64,000 nt of DNA from contig QFPO01000003.1 of the NCBI GenBank assembly GCA_003241385.1, forward strand, positions 310,001 to 374,000, written 5' to 3'. The notes under the pieces are model-generated. The model worked only from the letters and a program-made list of their open reading frames with translations, had not been told where the DNA came from and ran no database searches. This DNA comes from Rhodanobacter denitrificans. GTDB taxonomy: Bacteria; Pseudomonadota; Gammaproteobacteria; Xanthomonadales; Rhodanobacteraceae. Below are positions 16,840 through 25,697 of the stretch, one piece after another (within the stretch, counting starts at the first letter, position 1; each line of letters starts with the position of its first letter). The position numbers and the translations under genes were made by a program.

Positions 16840-16895
16840 GCCCGCCCCCTTCCCGCGCCGACGCGCATCCCTCTCCCCTTCGCCGGAACCGCCGC

Positions 16896-17504
16896 ATGTC
16901 CGTCAATCTCGTCATCATCGCCATCACCTGCATCGTCTCGTTCATGGCGTTCAACAACGCGCAGCTGGTCGACCGGCTGATCTTCTGGCCACCGGCGATC
17001 ACGCGCGGCCGCGAGTACTGGCGCTTGGCGACCTGCGGCCTGATCCACGCCGACGGCATGCACCTGCTGTTCAATATGATCACGCTGTACTTCTTCGGCG
17101 GCCTGATGGAGAAGTTCTACGGGCAGTACATCGGCCCGTTCGGCTACGTGCTGTTCTACGTCAGTGCGCTGGTCGTCTCGATGATCCCGACCTACATGCG
17201 CCACAAGCACGACGGCCAGTACCGCAGCCTCGGCGCGTCGGGCGCGGTCTCGGCGGTGTTGTTCGCGTTCATCCTGCTGGCGCCGTGGCAGACGATCTAC
17301 ATCTACGTGATCCCGGTGCCGGCGATCATCTACGCGGTGCTGTATCTGGCCTACACGGTCTACATGAACAAGCGCGGCGGCGACAACATCAATCACAGCG
17401 CGCATCTGTCCGGCGCGATCTACGGCATCCTGTTCACGATCGCGCTGGAACCGCGCGTGATCGGCCGGTTCTTCACGGAGCTCGCCAATCCGCGCTTCTT
17501 CTGA
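16896..17504 (+). CDS. Rhomboid family intramembrane serine protease
   Basis: The 202-residue polytopic membrane protein has the rhomboid catalytic dyad: Ser115 in LGASGAVSA and His170 in NHSAHLSGAIYG. The oxyanion-side segment GLIHADGMHLLFNM carries His56 and Asn60. Six membrane helices are expected. Rhomboids cleave single-pass membrane proteins within the bilayer; the substrate here is unknown. It is 56 nt downstream of rimI on the same strand and is followed by a strong hairpin. Confidence 0.9.
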   Translation: MSVNLVIIAITCIVSFMAFNNAQLVDRLIFWPPAITRGREYWRLATCGLIHADGMHLLFNMITLYFFGGLMEKFYGQYIGPFGYVLFYVSALVVSMIPTYMRHKHDGQYRSLGASGAVSAVLFAFILLAPWQTIYIYVIPVPAIIYAVLYLAYTVYMNKRGGDNINHSAHLSGAIYGILFTIALEPRVIGRFFTELANPRFF

Positions 17505-17511
17505 TCGCGCC

Positions 17512-17536
17512 GCGCGCCGCCGCGGAGGCGGCGCGC
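17512..17536. terminator. Bidirectional GC-rich hairpin
   Basis: A perfect 10-bp stem (gcgcgccgcc at 17512-17521, complement at 17527-17536) with a 5-nt loop lies between the convergent rhomboid and S9 peptidase genes. Confidence 0.6.
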
Positions 17537-17546
17537 AGCACCGCGG

Positions 17547-19664
17547 TCACGCGGCCGGTGCGGCGGCCGCCTCGGGTTTCTTCGCTTCGGCCGGGCCGAT
17601 CCAGCGCTTCAGCCAGTCGGCGACTTCCTGATAGAAGAAGCGGCTGTTCTCGCCGTTGAGAATCCAGTGGTTCTCGTCCGGGAACACGATCAGCCGGCTC
17701 TCGACCTGCTGGCGCTGCAGCGCGGCCCAGTACTCCAGCCCGTTGTTGAGCGGCACGCGGAAGTCGCGCTCGCCGAACGTCACCAGCACCGGCGTCTTGA
17801 AGTTGGCGGCCAGGCGGATCGGATTCTGCTCGCGCCAGACCGGCCCCTGCTCCCAGACCGGACCGCCGTTGCCGACCTCGCGACTGTAGGCGATGTCGCT
17901 GGTGCCCCATTGCGATTCGAGATTGACCAGACCGGCGTGGCTGATCAGGCAGCGGTAGCGCGTCGTCGTGCCCTGCAGCCAGTTGGCCAGATGGCCGCCG
18001 TAGCTGGCGCCGCCGGCGCACTGGCGGTCGGCGTCGATGAACGCGTAGCGGCGGATCGCCTCGTCGGCTGCGGCATTGATGTCGTCGGCCGGGCCCTTCA
18101 GCGGATCGCCCTGGATCGCCTGCGCGAAGCGCTCGCCGAAACCGGTCGAGCCGACGTAGTTGGTCAGCAGCACGACGTAGCCCGGCGCGCCGAGCAGATG
18201 GTAGTTCCAGCGCAGCACCCACTGGTCGCGCCACATCGTGTGCGGACCGCCGTGCATCAGCACCAGCAGCGGGTACTTCTTCGACGGATCGAAGCCGGGC
18301 GGACGCACCAGCATGCTGTGGATGCGCTGGCCGCGGTCGTTGTCGAACCAGAAATGCTCGACCGGCGCCAGATCCAGCGGCGCGAGCTTGGCCGCGGTCA
18401 GTGCGGTCAGCCGCTTGACCGACTTGCCGGCCGGATCCAGGCGGACCAGCTCCGGCGGCTCGGTCGCGCTCTCGTAGGTGGCCACCAGCACCGGCGCGCG
18501 CGTGCCGCCGACGCTGAGGTTGGTATAGAGCCCGCGCTCGGGCACTGCGACCGGCTTGGCCTCGCCGCCGCCGGCGGCGGCGCGATAGACCACCTCGCGG
18601 CCGGCGTCCTCGGCGGTCAGCCAGACCTCGCGGCCGTTCGGCGCGAGGTCGAAACCGGCGACCGACCGGCCGTCCGGCAACTCGATGCGGCCGCGCTCGC
18701 GCAGCGAGGGCCAGTCCAGCGCGACGATACGCGCGGCGTTGTAGATGCGGTCGCTGCGCGGCGTCAGCGTCGCGAACAGCGTGCGGCCGCCGGCGCCGAA
18801 GCGCGGCGACCCGTAGCCGTCGCCGGCGTCGATCGACTCGGCGCCGGTCAGGCGGCGTGGCTCGCCGCCGTCGACGCCGATCTGCCACAGATCGGCGTTG
18901 GTGAACGACCAGGCCGCGCGGTCGCGATTGCGACTGGCCGCGAACACGAGGCCTTGGCCGTCCGGCGTCCAGACCACGCCCTCCTCGGCCATCGCGTAGC
19001 CGGGCAGCCTGATCAGTGCGCTGCCGACCAGCAGATCCCTGGCCTCGCCGCCGTCGACGCCCTGCACGAACACGCGCGTCTGCTTCTCGTCGAGCCAGCG
19101 GTCCCAGCTGCGGATCGGAAAGCCGGTGTAGACGCGCGCCTTGTACTTGCGGTCTTCCTCTTCCTTGGCGAGCCGCTCGTTGTCGGCGTCGCTGGCGCTG
19201 CCCGGATAGACGCGGCTCGTGAACGCGATGCGCCGGCCGTCCGGCGAGAACACCGGCGCCGAGGCGCCGGTCGACAGCCGCGTCAGCCGCTGCGCCTCGC
19301 CGCCCTGGGCCAGATCGAGGATCCAGATCTGCGCCTGCTTGTCGTCGCCGCGCTTGGCCGAGAACGCCAGGCGCCGGCTGTCCGGGCTCCAGGCCACACC
19401 GCTTTCGCCGGACTTGGACGAGGTGATGCGGCGCGCCGGCGCCGACCCGTCGGTCGGCACGATCCACAGATGCGTCGCCGACTCGTCCTTCTTGTATGAA
19501 GGTTCGGTCACCGTGAACACCGCCTGCCGCCCGTCCGGACTGACCGTCGGCGCACCGACGCGCGGCATCAGCCACAGGTCCTCGTGCGTGATCGGGCGCT
19601 TGTCGGCGGCGAAGACCGCCAACGGAATCAGCAACAGCATGGCGACGAACGAACGCTTCATCAT
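17547..19664 (-). CDS. Exported S9 family (prolyl oligopeptidase-type) peptidase
   Basis: The 705-residue protein has a signal peptide (KRSFVAMLLLIPLAVFAADK), an N-terminal beta-propeller with WD/PD40-like repeats (AWSPDSRRLAFSA, VFSPDGRRIAFTS) and a C-terminal alpha/beta hydrolase domain. The triad is Ser554 (GGASYGGHL), Asp634 (GERDFRVP) and His666 (DENHWI). It should degrade peptides in the periplasm, like dipeptidyl aminopeptidase/acylaminoacyl peptidases of Xanthomonadales. ATG codons at 19664 and 19661 are adjacent. It lies downstream of dinB on the same strand. Confidence 0.92.
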   Translation of the reverse strand: MMKRSFVAMLLLIPLAVFAADKRPITHEDLWLMPRVGAPTVSPDGRQAVFTVTEPSYKKDESATHLWIVPTDGSAPARRITSSKSGESGVAWSPDSRRLAFSAKRGDDKQAQIWILDLAQGGEAQRLTRLSTGASAPVFSPDGRRIAFTSRVYPGSASDADNERLAKEEEDRKYKARVYTGFPIRSWDRWLDEKQTRVFVQGVDGGEARDLLVGSALIRLPGYAMAEEGVVWTPDGQGLVFAASRNRDRAAWSFTNADLWQIGVDGGEPRRLTGAESIDAGDGYGSPRFGAGGRTLFATLTPRSDRIYNAARIVALDWPSLRERGRIELPDGRSVAGFDLAPNGREVWLTAEDAGREVVYRAAAGGGEAKPVAVPERGLYTNLSVGGTRAPVLVATYESATEPPELVRLDPAGKSVKRLTALTAAKLAPLDLAPVEHFWFDNDRGQRIHSMLVRPPGFDPSKKYPLLVLMHGGPHTMWRDQWVLRWNYHLLGAPGYVVLLTNYVGSTGFGERFAQAIQGDPLKGPADDINAAADEAIRRYAFIDADRQCAGGASYGGHLANWLQGTTTRYRCLISHAGLVNLESQWGTSDIAYSREVGNGGPVWEQGPVWREQNPIRLAANFKTPVLVTFGERDFRVPLNNGLEYWAALQRQQVESRLIVFPDENHWILNGENSRFFYQEVADWLKRWIGPAEAKKPEAAAAPAA

Positions 19665-19761
19665 CGATTCCCACCAGGACAGGACCGAACGGTGATATCG
19701 ACTGCGGCCGCCCCGGTCAAGTAGCGAAAGACCGAACCTACGGATGCGCGCACGTCGGCAC

Positions 19762-20838
19762 TCAGTCCGCGACGTCGAACAGCGAACCCTGGCCGTCCTC
19801 TTCCGGATCGCGAAACCCGGCCAGGCCCACGCCGACCAGGCGATAGCGCGTCGCGGCCGGCAGGTCGACGCGTTCGCGCAGCGCCAGCGCCAGCGACTGC
19901 ACCTGCTCGGCGCTGCGCGGCGCGGTCTCCAGCGTGTGGCTGCGCGTGAGGATTCGGAACTGCGCGGTCTTGAGCTTGAGCACGACGGTATGCGCGATCC
20001 GCGCGGTGCGCTGCGTCGCGGTCCAGGTCTTCTCGGCGAGGCGCCGGATCGCCGGCTCGAGCTCGCCGAGCGTGAGGTCCTCGGAGAACGTGTCCTCCGA
20101 GGAGATCGACTGCACCGGCTGATGCGGATCGACCGGCCGCTCGTCGATGCCGTGCGCGCGCTCGTGCAGGCGGCGGCCGAAGCGGCCGAAGCGCCGTTCG
20201 AGCTCGGCGGCGTCGAGCGCACGCAGATCGCCGACCGTGACGATGCCGAGCGCGGCGAGCTTGCCCTGCATGACTTTGCCGACACCGGGGATGCGCTCGA
20301 CCGGCAGCGGCGTCAGGAAGTCGAGTACCTGATGCGGTCGGATCACGAACAAGCCGTCGGGCTTGCGCACGTCCGAGGCGATCTTGGCGAGGAACTTGTT
20401 CGGCGCGACACCGGCCGACGCGGTCAGCGCGGTTTCCTCGCGGATCTCGGCGCGGATCCGCTCGGCGACCGCGGTCGCGCTGGGCAGACCGCTGCGCGGC
20501 CGCGTGACGTCGAGATAGGCCTCGTCGAGCGACAGCGGTTCGACCGCGTCGGCGTGGCGCTGGAAGATCTCGCGGACCTGGCGCGACACCGCGCGGTAGC
20601 GCGTGAAGTCCGGCGGTACGAACACCGCCTGCGGACACAGCCGCTCGGCGCGCAGCGCCGGCATCGCCGAGCGCACGCCGTAGCGCCGCGCCTCGTACGA
20701 GGCCGCGCAGACCACCGAGCGCGCACCGCGCCACGCGACGACCACCGGCCGGCCGCGCAGCGACGGGTCGTCACGCTGCTCGACCGACGCGTAGAACGCG
20801 TCCATGTCGACGTGGATGATCTTGCGCGGCGCGGCCAT
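19762..20838 (-). CDS. dinB: DNA polymerase IV
   Basis: The 358-residue Y-family polymerase copies past DNA lesions. Catalytic acidic residues are in HVDMDAFYASVE (Asp10) and LSLDEAYLD. The helix-hairpin-helix IPGVGKVMQGKL and little-finger domain follow. The C-terminus QGSLFD (residues 350-355) is a beta-clamp binding motif. The start at 20838 gives the canonical N-terminus. No LexA-like operator is obvious upstream. It is divergent from the riboswitch-gdx unit. Confidence 0.95.
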   Translation of the reverse strand: MAAPRKIIHVDMDAFYASVEQRDDPSLRGRPVVVAWRGARSVVCAASYEARRYGVRSAMPALRAERLCPQAVFVPPDFTRYRAVSRQVREIFQRHADAVEPLSLDEAYLDVTRPRSGLPSATAVAERIRAEIREETALTASAGVAPNKFLAKIASDVRKPDGLFVIRPHQVLDFLTPLPVERIPGVGKVMQGKLAALGIVTVGDLRALDAAELERRFGRFGRRLHERAHGIDERPVDPHQPVQSISSEDTFSEDLTLGELEPAIRRLAEKTWTATQRTARIAHTVVLKLKTAQFRILTRSHTLETAPRSAEQVQSLALALRERVDLPAATRYRLVGVGLAGFRDPEEDGQGSLFDVAD

Positions 20839-20992
20839 GGCGCATGCTACCGCCGGCCGCGGGTTCGCGTGCCGCCCGTTGCGGCACGATCGCGCCGATT
20901 GCGACCGGCAGACCGGCCCGTATTGGATCGATCATCGTGCATCGGCATCGCGCGGATTGAAATCGGGCCGGCCGTCCCCATGCCGGAACGGC

Positions 20993-21039
20993 GAGGACGA
21001 CCTCCCCCGCTTCGGGCGACATCGCCGGGACGACCCGGC
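20993..21039 (+). promoter_or_regulatory. Guanidine-II (mini-ykkC) riboswitch
   Basis: Two short hairpins with identical ACGA loops lie in tandem: GAGG-ACGA-CCTC (20993-21004) and GCCGGG-ACGA-CCCGGC (21024-21039), 19 nt apart. The second ends 9 nt before the GGAG of the downstream gene. This is the hallmark of guanidine-II riboswitches (paired stem-loops with ACGR loops), which expose the ribosome binding site on guanidinium binding. The next gene is a SugE/Gdx-type exporter, a frequent partner of this class. Confidence 0.88.
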
Positions 21040-21059
21040 CTTCGATCCGGAGATCTCTC

Positions 21060-21380
21060 ATGTCCTGGTTGTTCCTGCTCGCGGCCGGCGCGCTCGAAAT
21101 CGTCTGGGCGTACGCGCTCAAGCAATCGTCCGGCTTCACGCGCCTGATTCCTTCCGTCGTCACGCTGATCGCGATGATCGGCAGCTTCGGCCTGCTCGCA
21201 CTGGCGATGCGCACGCTGCCGCTCGGCACCGCCTACACGATCTGGACCGGCATCGGCGCGGTCGGGGCGTTCGTGGTGGGCGTTCTCGTGCTGGGGGAGG
21301 CGGTGTCGACGATGCGCGTGGGGGCGGCGGGTTTGATCGTGGTGGGACTGGTCTTGATGAAGGTGTCGTCTTCTGGCTGA
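21060..21380 (+). CDS. gdx: SMR family guanidinium exporter (Gdx/SugE type)
   Basis: The 106-residue, four-helix small multidrug resistance protein has the conserved membrane Glu13 (AGALEIVWAYALK) and the SugE/Gdx-specific block GTAYTIWTGIGAVGAF. Gdx proteins work as antiparallel dimers exchanging guanidinium for protons. The upstream guanidine-II riboswitch supports guanidinium as the physiological substrate rather than quaternary ammonium drugs. GGAG at 21049-21052 is 7 nt before the ATG. The last third of the gene has unusually G-rich codons. Confidence 0.93.
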   Translation: MSWLFLLAAGALEIVWAYALKQSSGFTRLIPSVVTLIAMIGSFGLLALAMRTLPLGTAYTIWTGIGAVGAFVVGVLVLGEAVSTMRVGAAGLIVVGLVLMKVSSSG

Positions 21381-21521
21381 TTCGATCGGGGGTCTTGTCG
21401 TGGGTGGGGCGTTCGGCGGATGTGGTTAGTCGTGTGTCTGGGTTTGCTTCGTTGCTGAGCGCTGGCTTTCCACTTGCCTTCGAGAGAGCAGGCGCGTTCG
21501 CTTGCGGCTTGGCGGGTTGTT

Positions 21522-21600
21522 CTTCGTAGGTGAGCGGCATCCCTGCCTCTTTTTCCGCTCGCCTCCGGGCGAGCGGGTCACTTTCTCTTGCGTGCCCACG
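21522..21600. repeat. Two-hairpin repeat, copy A (direct orientation)
   Basis: It runs from cttcgtaggtgagcggcatc through the hairpin ccgctcgcc-tccg-ggcgagcgg and then gggtcactttctcttgcgtgccc. It is near-identical to copy B at 21655-21729. The second hairpin arm is lost here. Confidence 0.8.
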
Positions 21601-21654
21601 CGCCCAGGAGCGATGCGAACAGCAGAGTGGGCTCTGCCGTTTGGGTGGCTGTTG

Positions 21655-21738
21655 CTTCGTGGGTGAGCGGCATCCCTGCCTTTTTCCGCTCGCCTCCCGG
21701 CGAGCGGGTCACTTTCTCTTGCGTGCCCAAGAGAAAGT
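21655..21738. repeat. Two-hairpin repeat, copy B (direct orientation)
   Basis: It shares the left part with copy A, then adds a complete second hairpin: actttctcttg (21711-21721), loop cgtgcc, caagagaaagt (21728-21738). The first hairpin is ccgctcgcc-tccc-ggcgagcgg. Confidence 0.85.
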
Positions 21739-22272
21739 AACCAAAGAGAAGGGCACCCCACAGACGTGCCCTCCGGGCATCCTGCCCTGCGGGTACGTGG
21801 TCCGGGGCCGGGGTTCGTCGACAGCACCTCCTGTGCTGACGACGAACGCGCGGGCCTCCATGCCCGCGCCCCTGCGGGCTGATCCGGCCCCGGCCCACCA
21901 CGTCTGACGGGACCCTTCAGCGCGCTTCCTGCGCGCAAAAGACGAAGCAAGAACAAGAGCGACAGCGCGTTGTCCATGCTCGGGGCGCCAGCGTCCATGC
22001 TTGTGCACCTGCTTGCATGCGTGACATCCGCAGCGTGTGCAAGCGCGCTTCTCGCTTTCGCTCTTGTCTGTGCTCGAGCGCGCAGGACGCGCGCCAATGG
22101 GGCCCCTGTGCCGCGGCGAAGGTGCGTAGGAAAAGGCCCGGAGGGTGGGCCACAGGACGTGGCCCAGTCTGCTGTCAGCGCAGGATGCGCTGTCAGCAGA
22201 CCCCCGCAGCACCTTCGCGAAGTCGCAGGGCAGGATGCCCGGAGACCGCGGTACCGGGGTGGCCTTTCTTTT

Positions 22273-22363
22273 GGTTACTTTTCTTTGGCCACGCAAAGAA
22301 AAGTAACCCGCTCGCCTGGAGGCGAGCGGAAAAGCGGCAGGGATGCCGCCCACCGACGAAGCA
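22273..22363. repeat. Two-hairpin repeat, copy C (inverted orientation)
   Basis: This is the reverse of copies A and B. It starts with a perfect 15-bp hairpin (22273-22287 with 22294-22308, loop gccacg), then ccgctcgcc-tgga-ggcgagcgg (22308-22329) and the conserved cagggatgccgccca end. Copies B and C therefore form a large inverted repeat around about 0.5 kb. A further decayed first hairpin lies near 22440-22463. Confidence 0.85.
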
Positions 22364-22546
22364 AAACCCAGCCAATCGCTCGCAACTCAGATGCACATCG
22401 CGAACGAACAGACTTAGCGGATCAGTCGCTAGGACGCGACCCGCTCGCCCGGGACGCGAGCGGAACAGGCAGACAAGAAAACCGCCGACTCGCCGAAGCG
22501 AAGGAACAGACCGAGACACCAGCCGCCTACGAAGCCACACCCTCGA

Positions 22547-25500
22547 TCACGTCGAAACCCCACCCTCCCCGCGCGCGAGACCGGCCTCGCGCCCCCGCGA
22601 AAACCTCCCCCGCACCCGCGCCAACGCCAGATAGATCGCCGGCGTCGTATACAAGGTCAGCAACTGGCTGACCAGCAGACCCCCGACGATCGCCACCCCG
22701 AGCGGCCGGCGCATCTCCCAGCCCTCGCCGGTCGCGAGCATCAGCGGCATCGTGCCGAGCAGGGCCGCGATGCTGGTCATCAGGATCGGCCGGAAGCGCA
22801 GCCGGGCGGCGGTCACGATCGCGTCGCGCGGGCTCAGACCGTCGCCGCGTTCGGCGGCGAGCGCGAAGTCGATCATCAGGATCGTGTTCTTCATGACGAT
22901 GCCGACCAGCAGGAACAGGCCGAGCAGCGCGATCAGGTTCAGCTCGCCGCCGGAGGCGTACAGCGCCAGCAGCGCGCCGACGCCGGCGGACGGCAGCGTC
23001 GAGAGGATCGCCAGCGGCTGGATCGTGCTCTCGTAGAGAATGCCGAGCACCAGGTACACCGCGATCATCGCGCCGAGGATCAGCCACAGCTGGCGCTCGC
23101 GCATCTGGCCGAAGCTGCCGGCCTCGCCGGCCAGCGCGCCGCGGACCTCGGTCGGCAGCAGGATGTCGGCCATCGCGCGCTCGATCGCCTCGACGCCCTG
23201 GCTCAGCGTGACACCGGGTGCGAGCGCGAAGCTGACGCGCGCGGACGCGAACTGGTTGCGGTGCTGCACGCGGTCGGGCGCCATGCCGTAGCGGTAGCTC
23301 GCGAACGAGGACAGCGGCACGCGGCGGCCGTCGGCGGCGATCGCATGGATGCGCTCGAGCGTGTCGGGACTCTGCGTGTGCCTGGGGTCGAGCTCCATGA
23401 CGACGCGGTACTGGTTGAGGCTGTCGTAGAGCGTGGCGACTTGGCGCTGGCTGAAGGAATTGTTGAGCACCGAGGCGATCGTGCGCATGTCCACGCCGAG
23501 TCGCGCGGCGGCCTCGCGGTCGATGTCGAGCACGACCTGGCGCATGCCCTCGTCGCCGCTGGATTCGACGTCGGCGAGCTCGGGCAGCGCCGACAGGCGC
23601 TCGCTGACGCGCGGCGTCCATTCGCGCAGCGCGGCCAGATCGTCGGAGAGCAGCTCGAACTCGTACTGCCCGTCGCTGGAGCCGCCCTCGATGCGGATGT
23701 CCTGGTCGACCCACAGCCACATCACGCCGCCGGGGATCTTCGGCATCTGCTCGCGCAGGCGCGCGATGATCGCGTCGCTGGACAGCCTGCGCTCGGCCAG
23801 CGGCTTGACCTTGATCATGATGAAGGCATTGTTGACGCCGGAGCGGCCGCCGACGTAGCCGATGATGTCCTCGATCGCCGGATCGCGCATCAACAGCTCG
23901 CGGTAGGCGGCGATCTTCGGCTGCATCGCCTGGAACGAGAGGCCGTCGTCGCCGCGCGCGAAGCCGCGCATCTGGCCGGTGTCCTGGCGCGGCACGATGC
24001 CCTTGGGCACGTGGTCGAACAGCCAGACGTTGAGCGCGATCACCGCGACCAGCACGCCGAGCACGACCGGCAGATGCGCCAGCGCGGTCTCCAGCGTGTG
24101 CGCATAGCCGTCGCGCAGGCGCTCGATCAGGCCGCTGCCGATCCGCTGCAGCGCGTTCGGGCGGGCGCTGCCGCGTGCGCGCAGCAGCCGCGCGCACAGC
24201 GCCGGCGTCAGGCTCAGCGAGACCAGCAGCGAGACGCCCATCGCCGCGACCAGCGTGATCGAGAACTCACGGAACAGCCGCTCGACGAAGTCGTCGAGGA
24301 ACAGGATCGACACGAACACCACCGCCAGCGCGACGTTCATCGACAGCAGCGTGGTGCCGACCTCGCCGGCGCCGCGCAGCGCGGCGGCCAGCGGCGTGGC
24401 GCCGTTCTCGATGTGGCGCGAGATGTTCTCGAGCACGACGATCGCATCGTCGACGACGAGCACCGCGGCGACGATCAGCGCCATCAGCGAGAGGTTGTTC
24501 AGCGAGAAGCCGCACAGCCAGATGATCGCCAGCGCGCCGAACAGCGACACCGGGATCGCCAGCGACGGCAGCAGGCCGGCACGCAGGTTGCCGAGGAACG
24601 CGAGCACGACCAGCACGACCAGCGCGATCGCCAGCAGCAGCGTGGTCTGCGCCTCGCGCAGCGTCGCGCGGATCACCGGCGAGCGGTCCATCGCGATGGT
24701 CATGTCGACGCCGGCCGGCAGCAAGGCGCGCAGGTTCTCGATCTGGCCCTGGATCGCGTCGACGGTCTCGATGATGTTGGCGTCGGGCTGGCGGCTGATG
24801 ATGATCAGCACCGCGTCGCGGTCGTTGTGGAAGCCGGAGGCGTAGCGGTCCTCGACGCCCTCGGCGATGCTGGCGACGTCGGCCAGGCGCACCGGCCGGC
24901 CGTCGCGCCAGGCCACGATCAGCGGGCGGTACTCCTCGGCCGTGCGCAGCTGCAGGCTGGCCTCGATCTGCCAGCTGCGCGCCTCGGTCGCGACCGAGCC
25001 GAGCGGCTTGAGCGCATTGGCCTGGCGGATCGCCGCGGCGACCTCCTCCAGCGCGATGCCGTACTGGTTCAGCGCGTTCGGGTCGAGCGAGACGCGCACC
25101 GCCGGCAGCGAGCTGCCGCCGACCTGGACCTCGCCGACGCCGGGAATCTGCGCGAGCTTCTGCGCGATGATCGTCGAGGCGGCGTCGTAGACCTCGCCCG
25201 GCGACAGCGTCGAGGAGGTCAGCGCCAGCGCCATGATCGGCGCCTGCGACGGATTGACCTTGCGGTACTGCGGCATGCCCGGCATGCCGCTCGGCAGCTG
25301 TGCACGCGCCGCGTTGATCGCGGCCTGCACGTCGCGCGCGGCGTCGTCGATGTTGCGGCCCAGATCGAAGCGCAGCTCGACGTTGGTCGAGCCCTGCGAG
25401 CTGCTCGACTCGATCCTGATGATGCCGGGGATCGTGCCGAGCGCGCGCTCGAGCGGCGTGGCGACCGTCGCCGCCATCGATTCGGGACTGGCGCCCGGCA

Positions 25501-25651
25501 GGCTGGCGGTGACGTTGATCGTCGGATAGTCGACCTGCGGCAGCGGCGCGACCGGCAGCTGGCGCAACGCGAGCAGGCCGGCCAGCACGACCGCGAGCGC
25601 CGACAGCACGGTCGCGACCGGACGCTCGATGAACAGCCGCGAGAGGTTCAC
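22547..25651 (-). CDS. mdtC: RND efflux permease, MdtC-like
   Basis: The 1034-residue inner-membrane proton-driven pump subunit has twelve membrane helices with two large periplasmic loops. The start GTG at 25651 gives VNLSRLFIERPVATV, matching MdtB/MdtC N-termini; a rare start 42 nt upstream is less likely. Proton-relay acidic residues are in VLVVDDAIVVLENISRH. C-terminal GLFLLVGIVMKNTILMIDFAL is typical of the HAE1 family. It is 46 nt downstream of mdtB. MdtB and MdtC form a heterotrimer with MdtA and an outer-membrane TolC-type channel, which is not encoded here. Confidence 0.92.
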   Translation of the reverse strand: MNLSRLFIERPVATVLSALAVVLAGLLALRQLPVAPLPQVDYPTINVTASLPGASPESMAATVATPLERALGTIPGIIRIESSSSQGSTNVELRFDLGRNIDDAARDVQAAINAARAQLPSGMPGMPQYRKVNPSQAPIMALALTSSTLSPGEVYDAASTIIAQKLAQIPGVGEVQVGGSSLPAVRVSLDPNALNQYGIALEEVAAAIRQANALKPLGSVATEARSWQIEASLQLRTAEEYRPLIVAWRDGRPVRLADVASIAEGVEDRYASGFHNDRDAVLIIISRQPDANIIETVDAIQGQIENLRALLPAGVDMTIAMDRSPVIRATLREAQTTLLLAIALVVLVVLAFLGNLRAGLLPSLAIPVSLFGALAIIWLCGFSLNNLSLMALIVAAVLVVDDAIVVLENISRHIENGATPLAAALRGAGEVGTTLLSMNVALAVVFVSILFLDDFVERLFREFSITLVAAMGVSLLVSLSLTPALCARLLRARGSARPNALQRIGSGLIERLRDGYAHTLETALAHLPVVLGVLVAVIALNVWLFDHVPKGIVPRQDTGQMRGFARGDDGLSFQAMQPKIAAYRELLMRDPAIEDIIGYVGGRSGVNNAFIMIKVKPLAERRLSSDAIIARLREQMPKIPGGVMWLWVDQDIRIEGGSSDGQYEFELLSDDLAALREWTPRVSERLSALPELADVESSGDEGMRQVVLDIDREAAARLGVDMRTIASVLNNSFSQRQVATLYDSLNQYRVVMELDPRHTQSPDTLERIHAIAADGRRVPLSSFASYRYGMAPDRVQHRNQFASARVSFALAPGVTLSQGVEAIERAMADILLPTEVRGALAGEAGSFGQMRERQLWLILGAMIAVYLVLGILYESTIQPLAILSTLPSAGVGALLALYASGGELNLIALLGLFLLVGIVMKNTILMIDFALAAERGDGLSPRDAIVTAARLRFRPILMTSIAALLGTMPLMLATGEGWEMRRPLGVAIVGGLLVSQLLTLYTTPAIYLALARVRGRFSRGREAGLARGEGGVST

Positions 25652-25697
25652 CGGGCGGCCTCCGCAGCCGCGGGTCGTCGGCCGCGCGCGCACGCGC

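Larger units (their letters stand above)
21381..22546. other. Non-coding palindrome-rich island
   Basis: About 1.17 kb without a credible gene. It contains several copies of a two-hairpin repeat (listed separately) and at least two further long dyads. One is at 21813-21847, 14 pairs in two blocks with one A-A mismatch; the other is at 22167-22201, 16 bp with one mismatch around a gga loop. Translations in all frames are low-complexity and Arg/Ala/Pro-rich. Gene density resumes at the mdtC stop. Confidence 0.8.

Noticed and set aside
21426..22353. Several overlapping open frames on both strands in the palindrome island
   Set aside because: They differ in frame between repeat copies, have low-complexity Arg/Ala/Pro content, and derive from the repeated hairpin sequence. 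Similar frames are commonly misannotated in Xanthomonadales.
25651..25697. Upstream in-frame GTG at 25693 as the mdtC start
   Set aside because: It would add 14 residues not found in MdtB/MdtC relatives; GTG 25651 gives the conserved VNLSRLF N-terminus.
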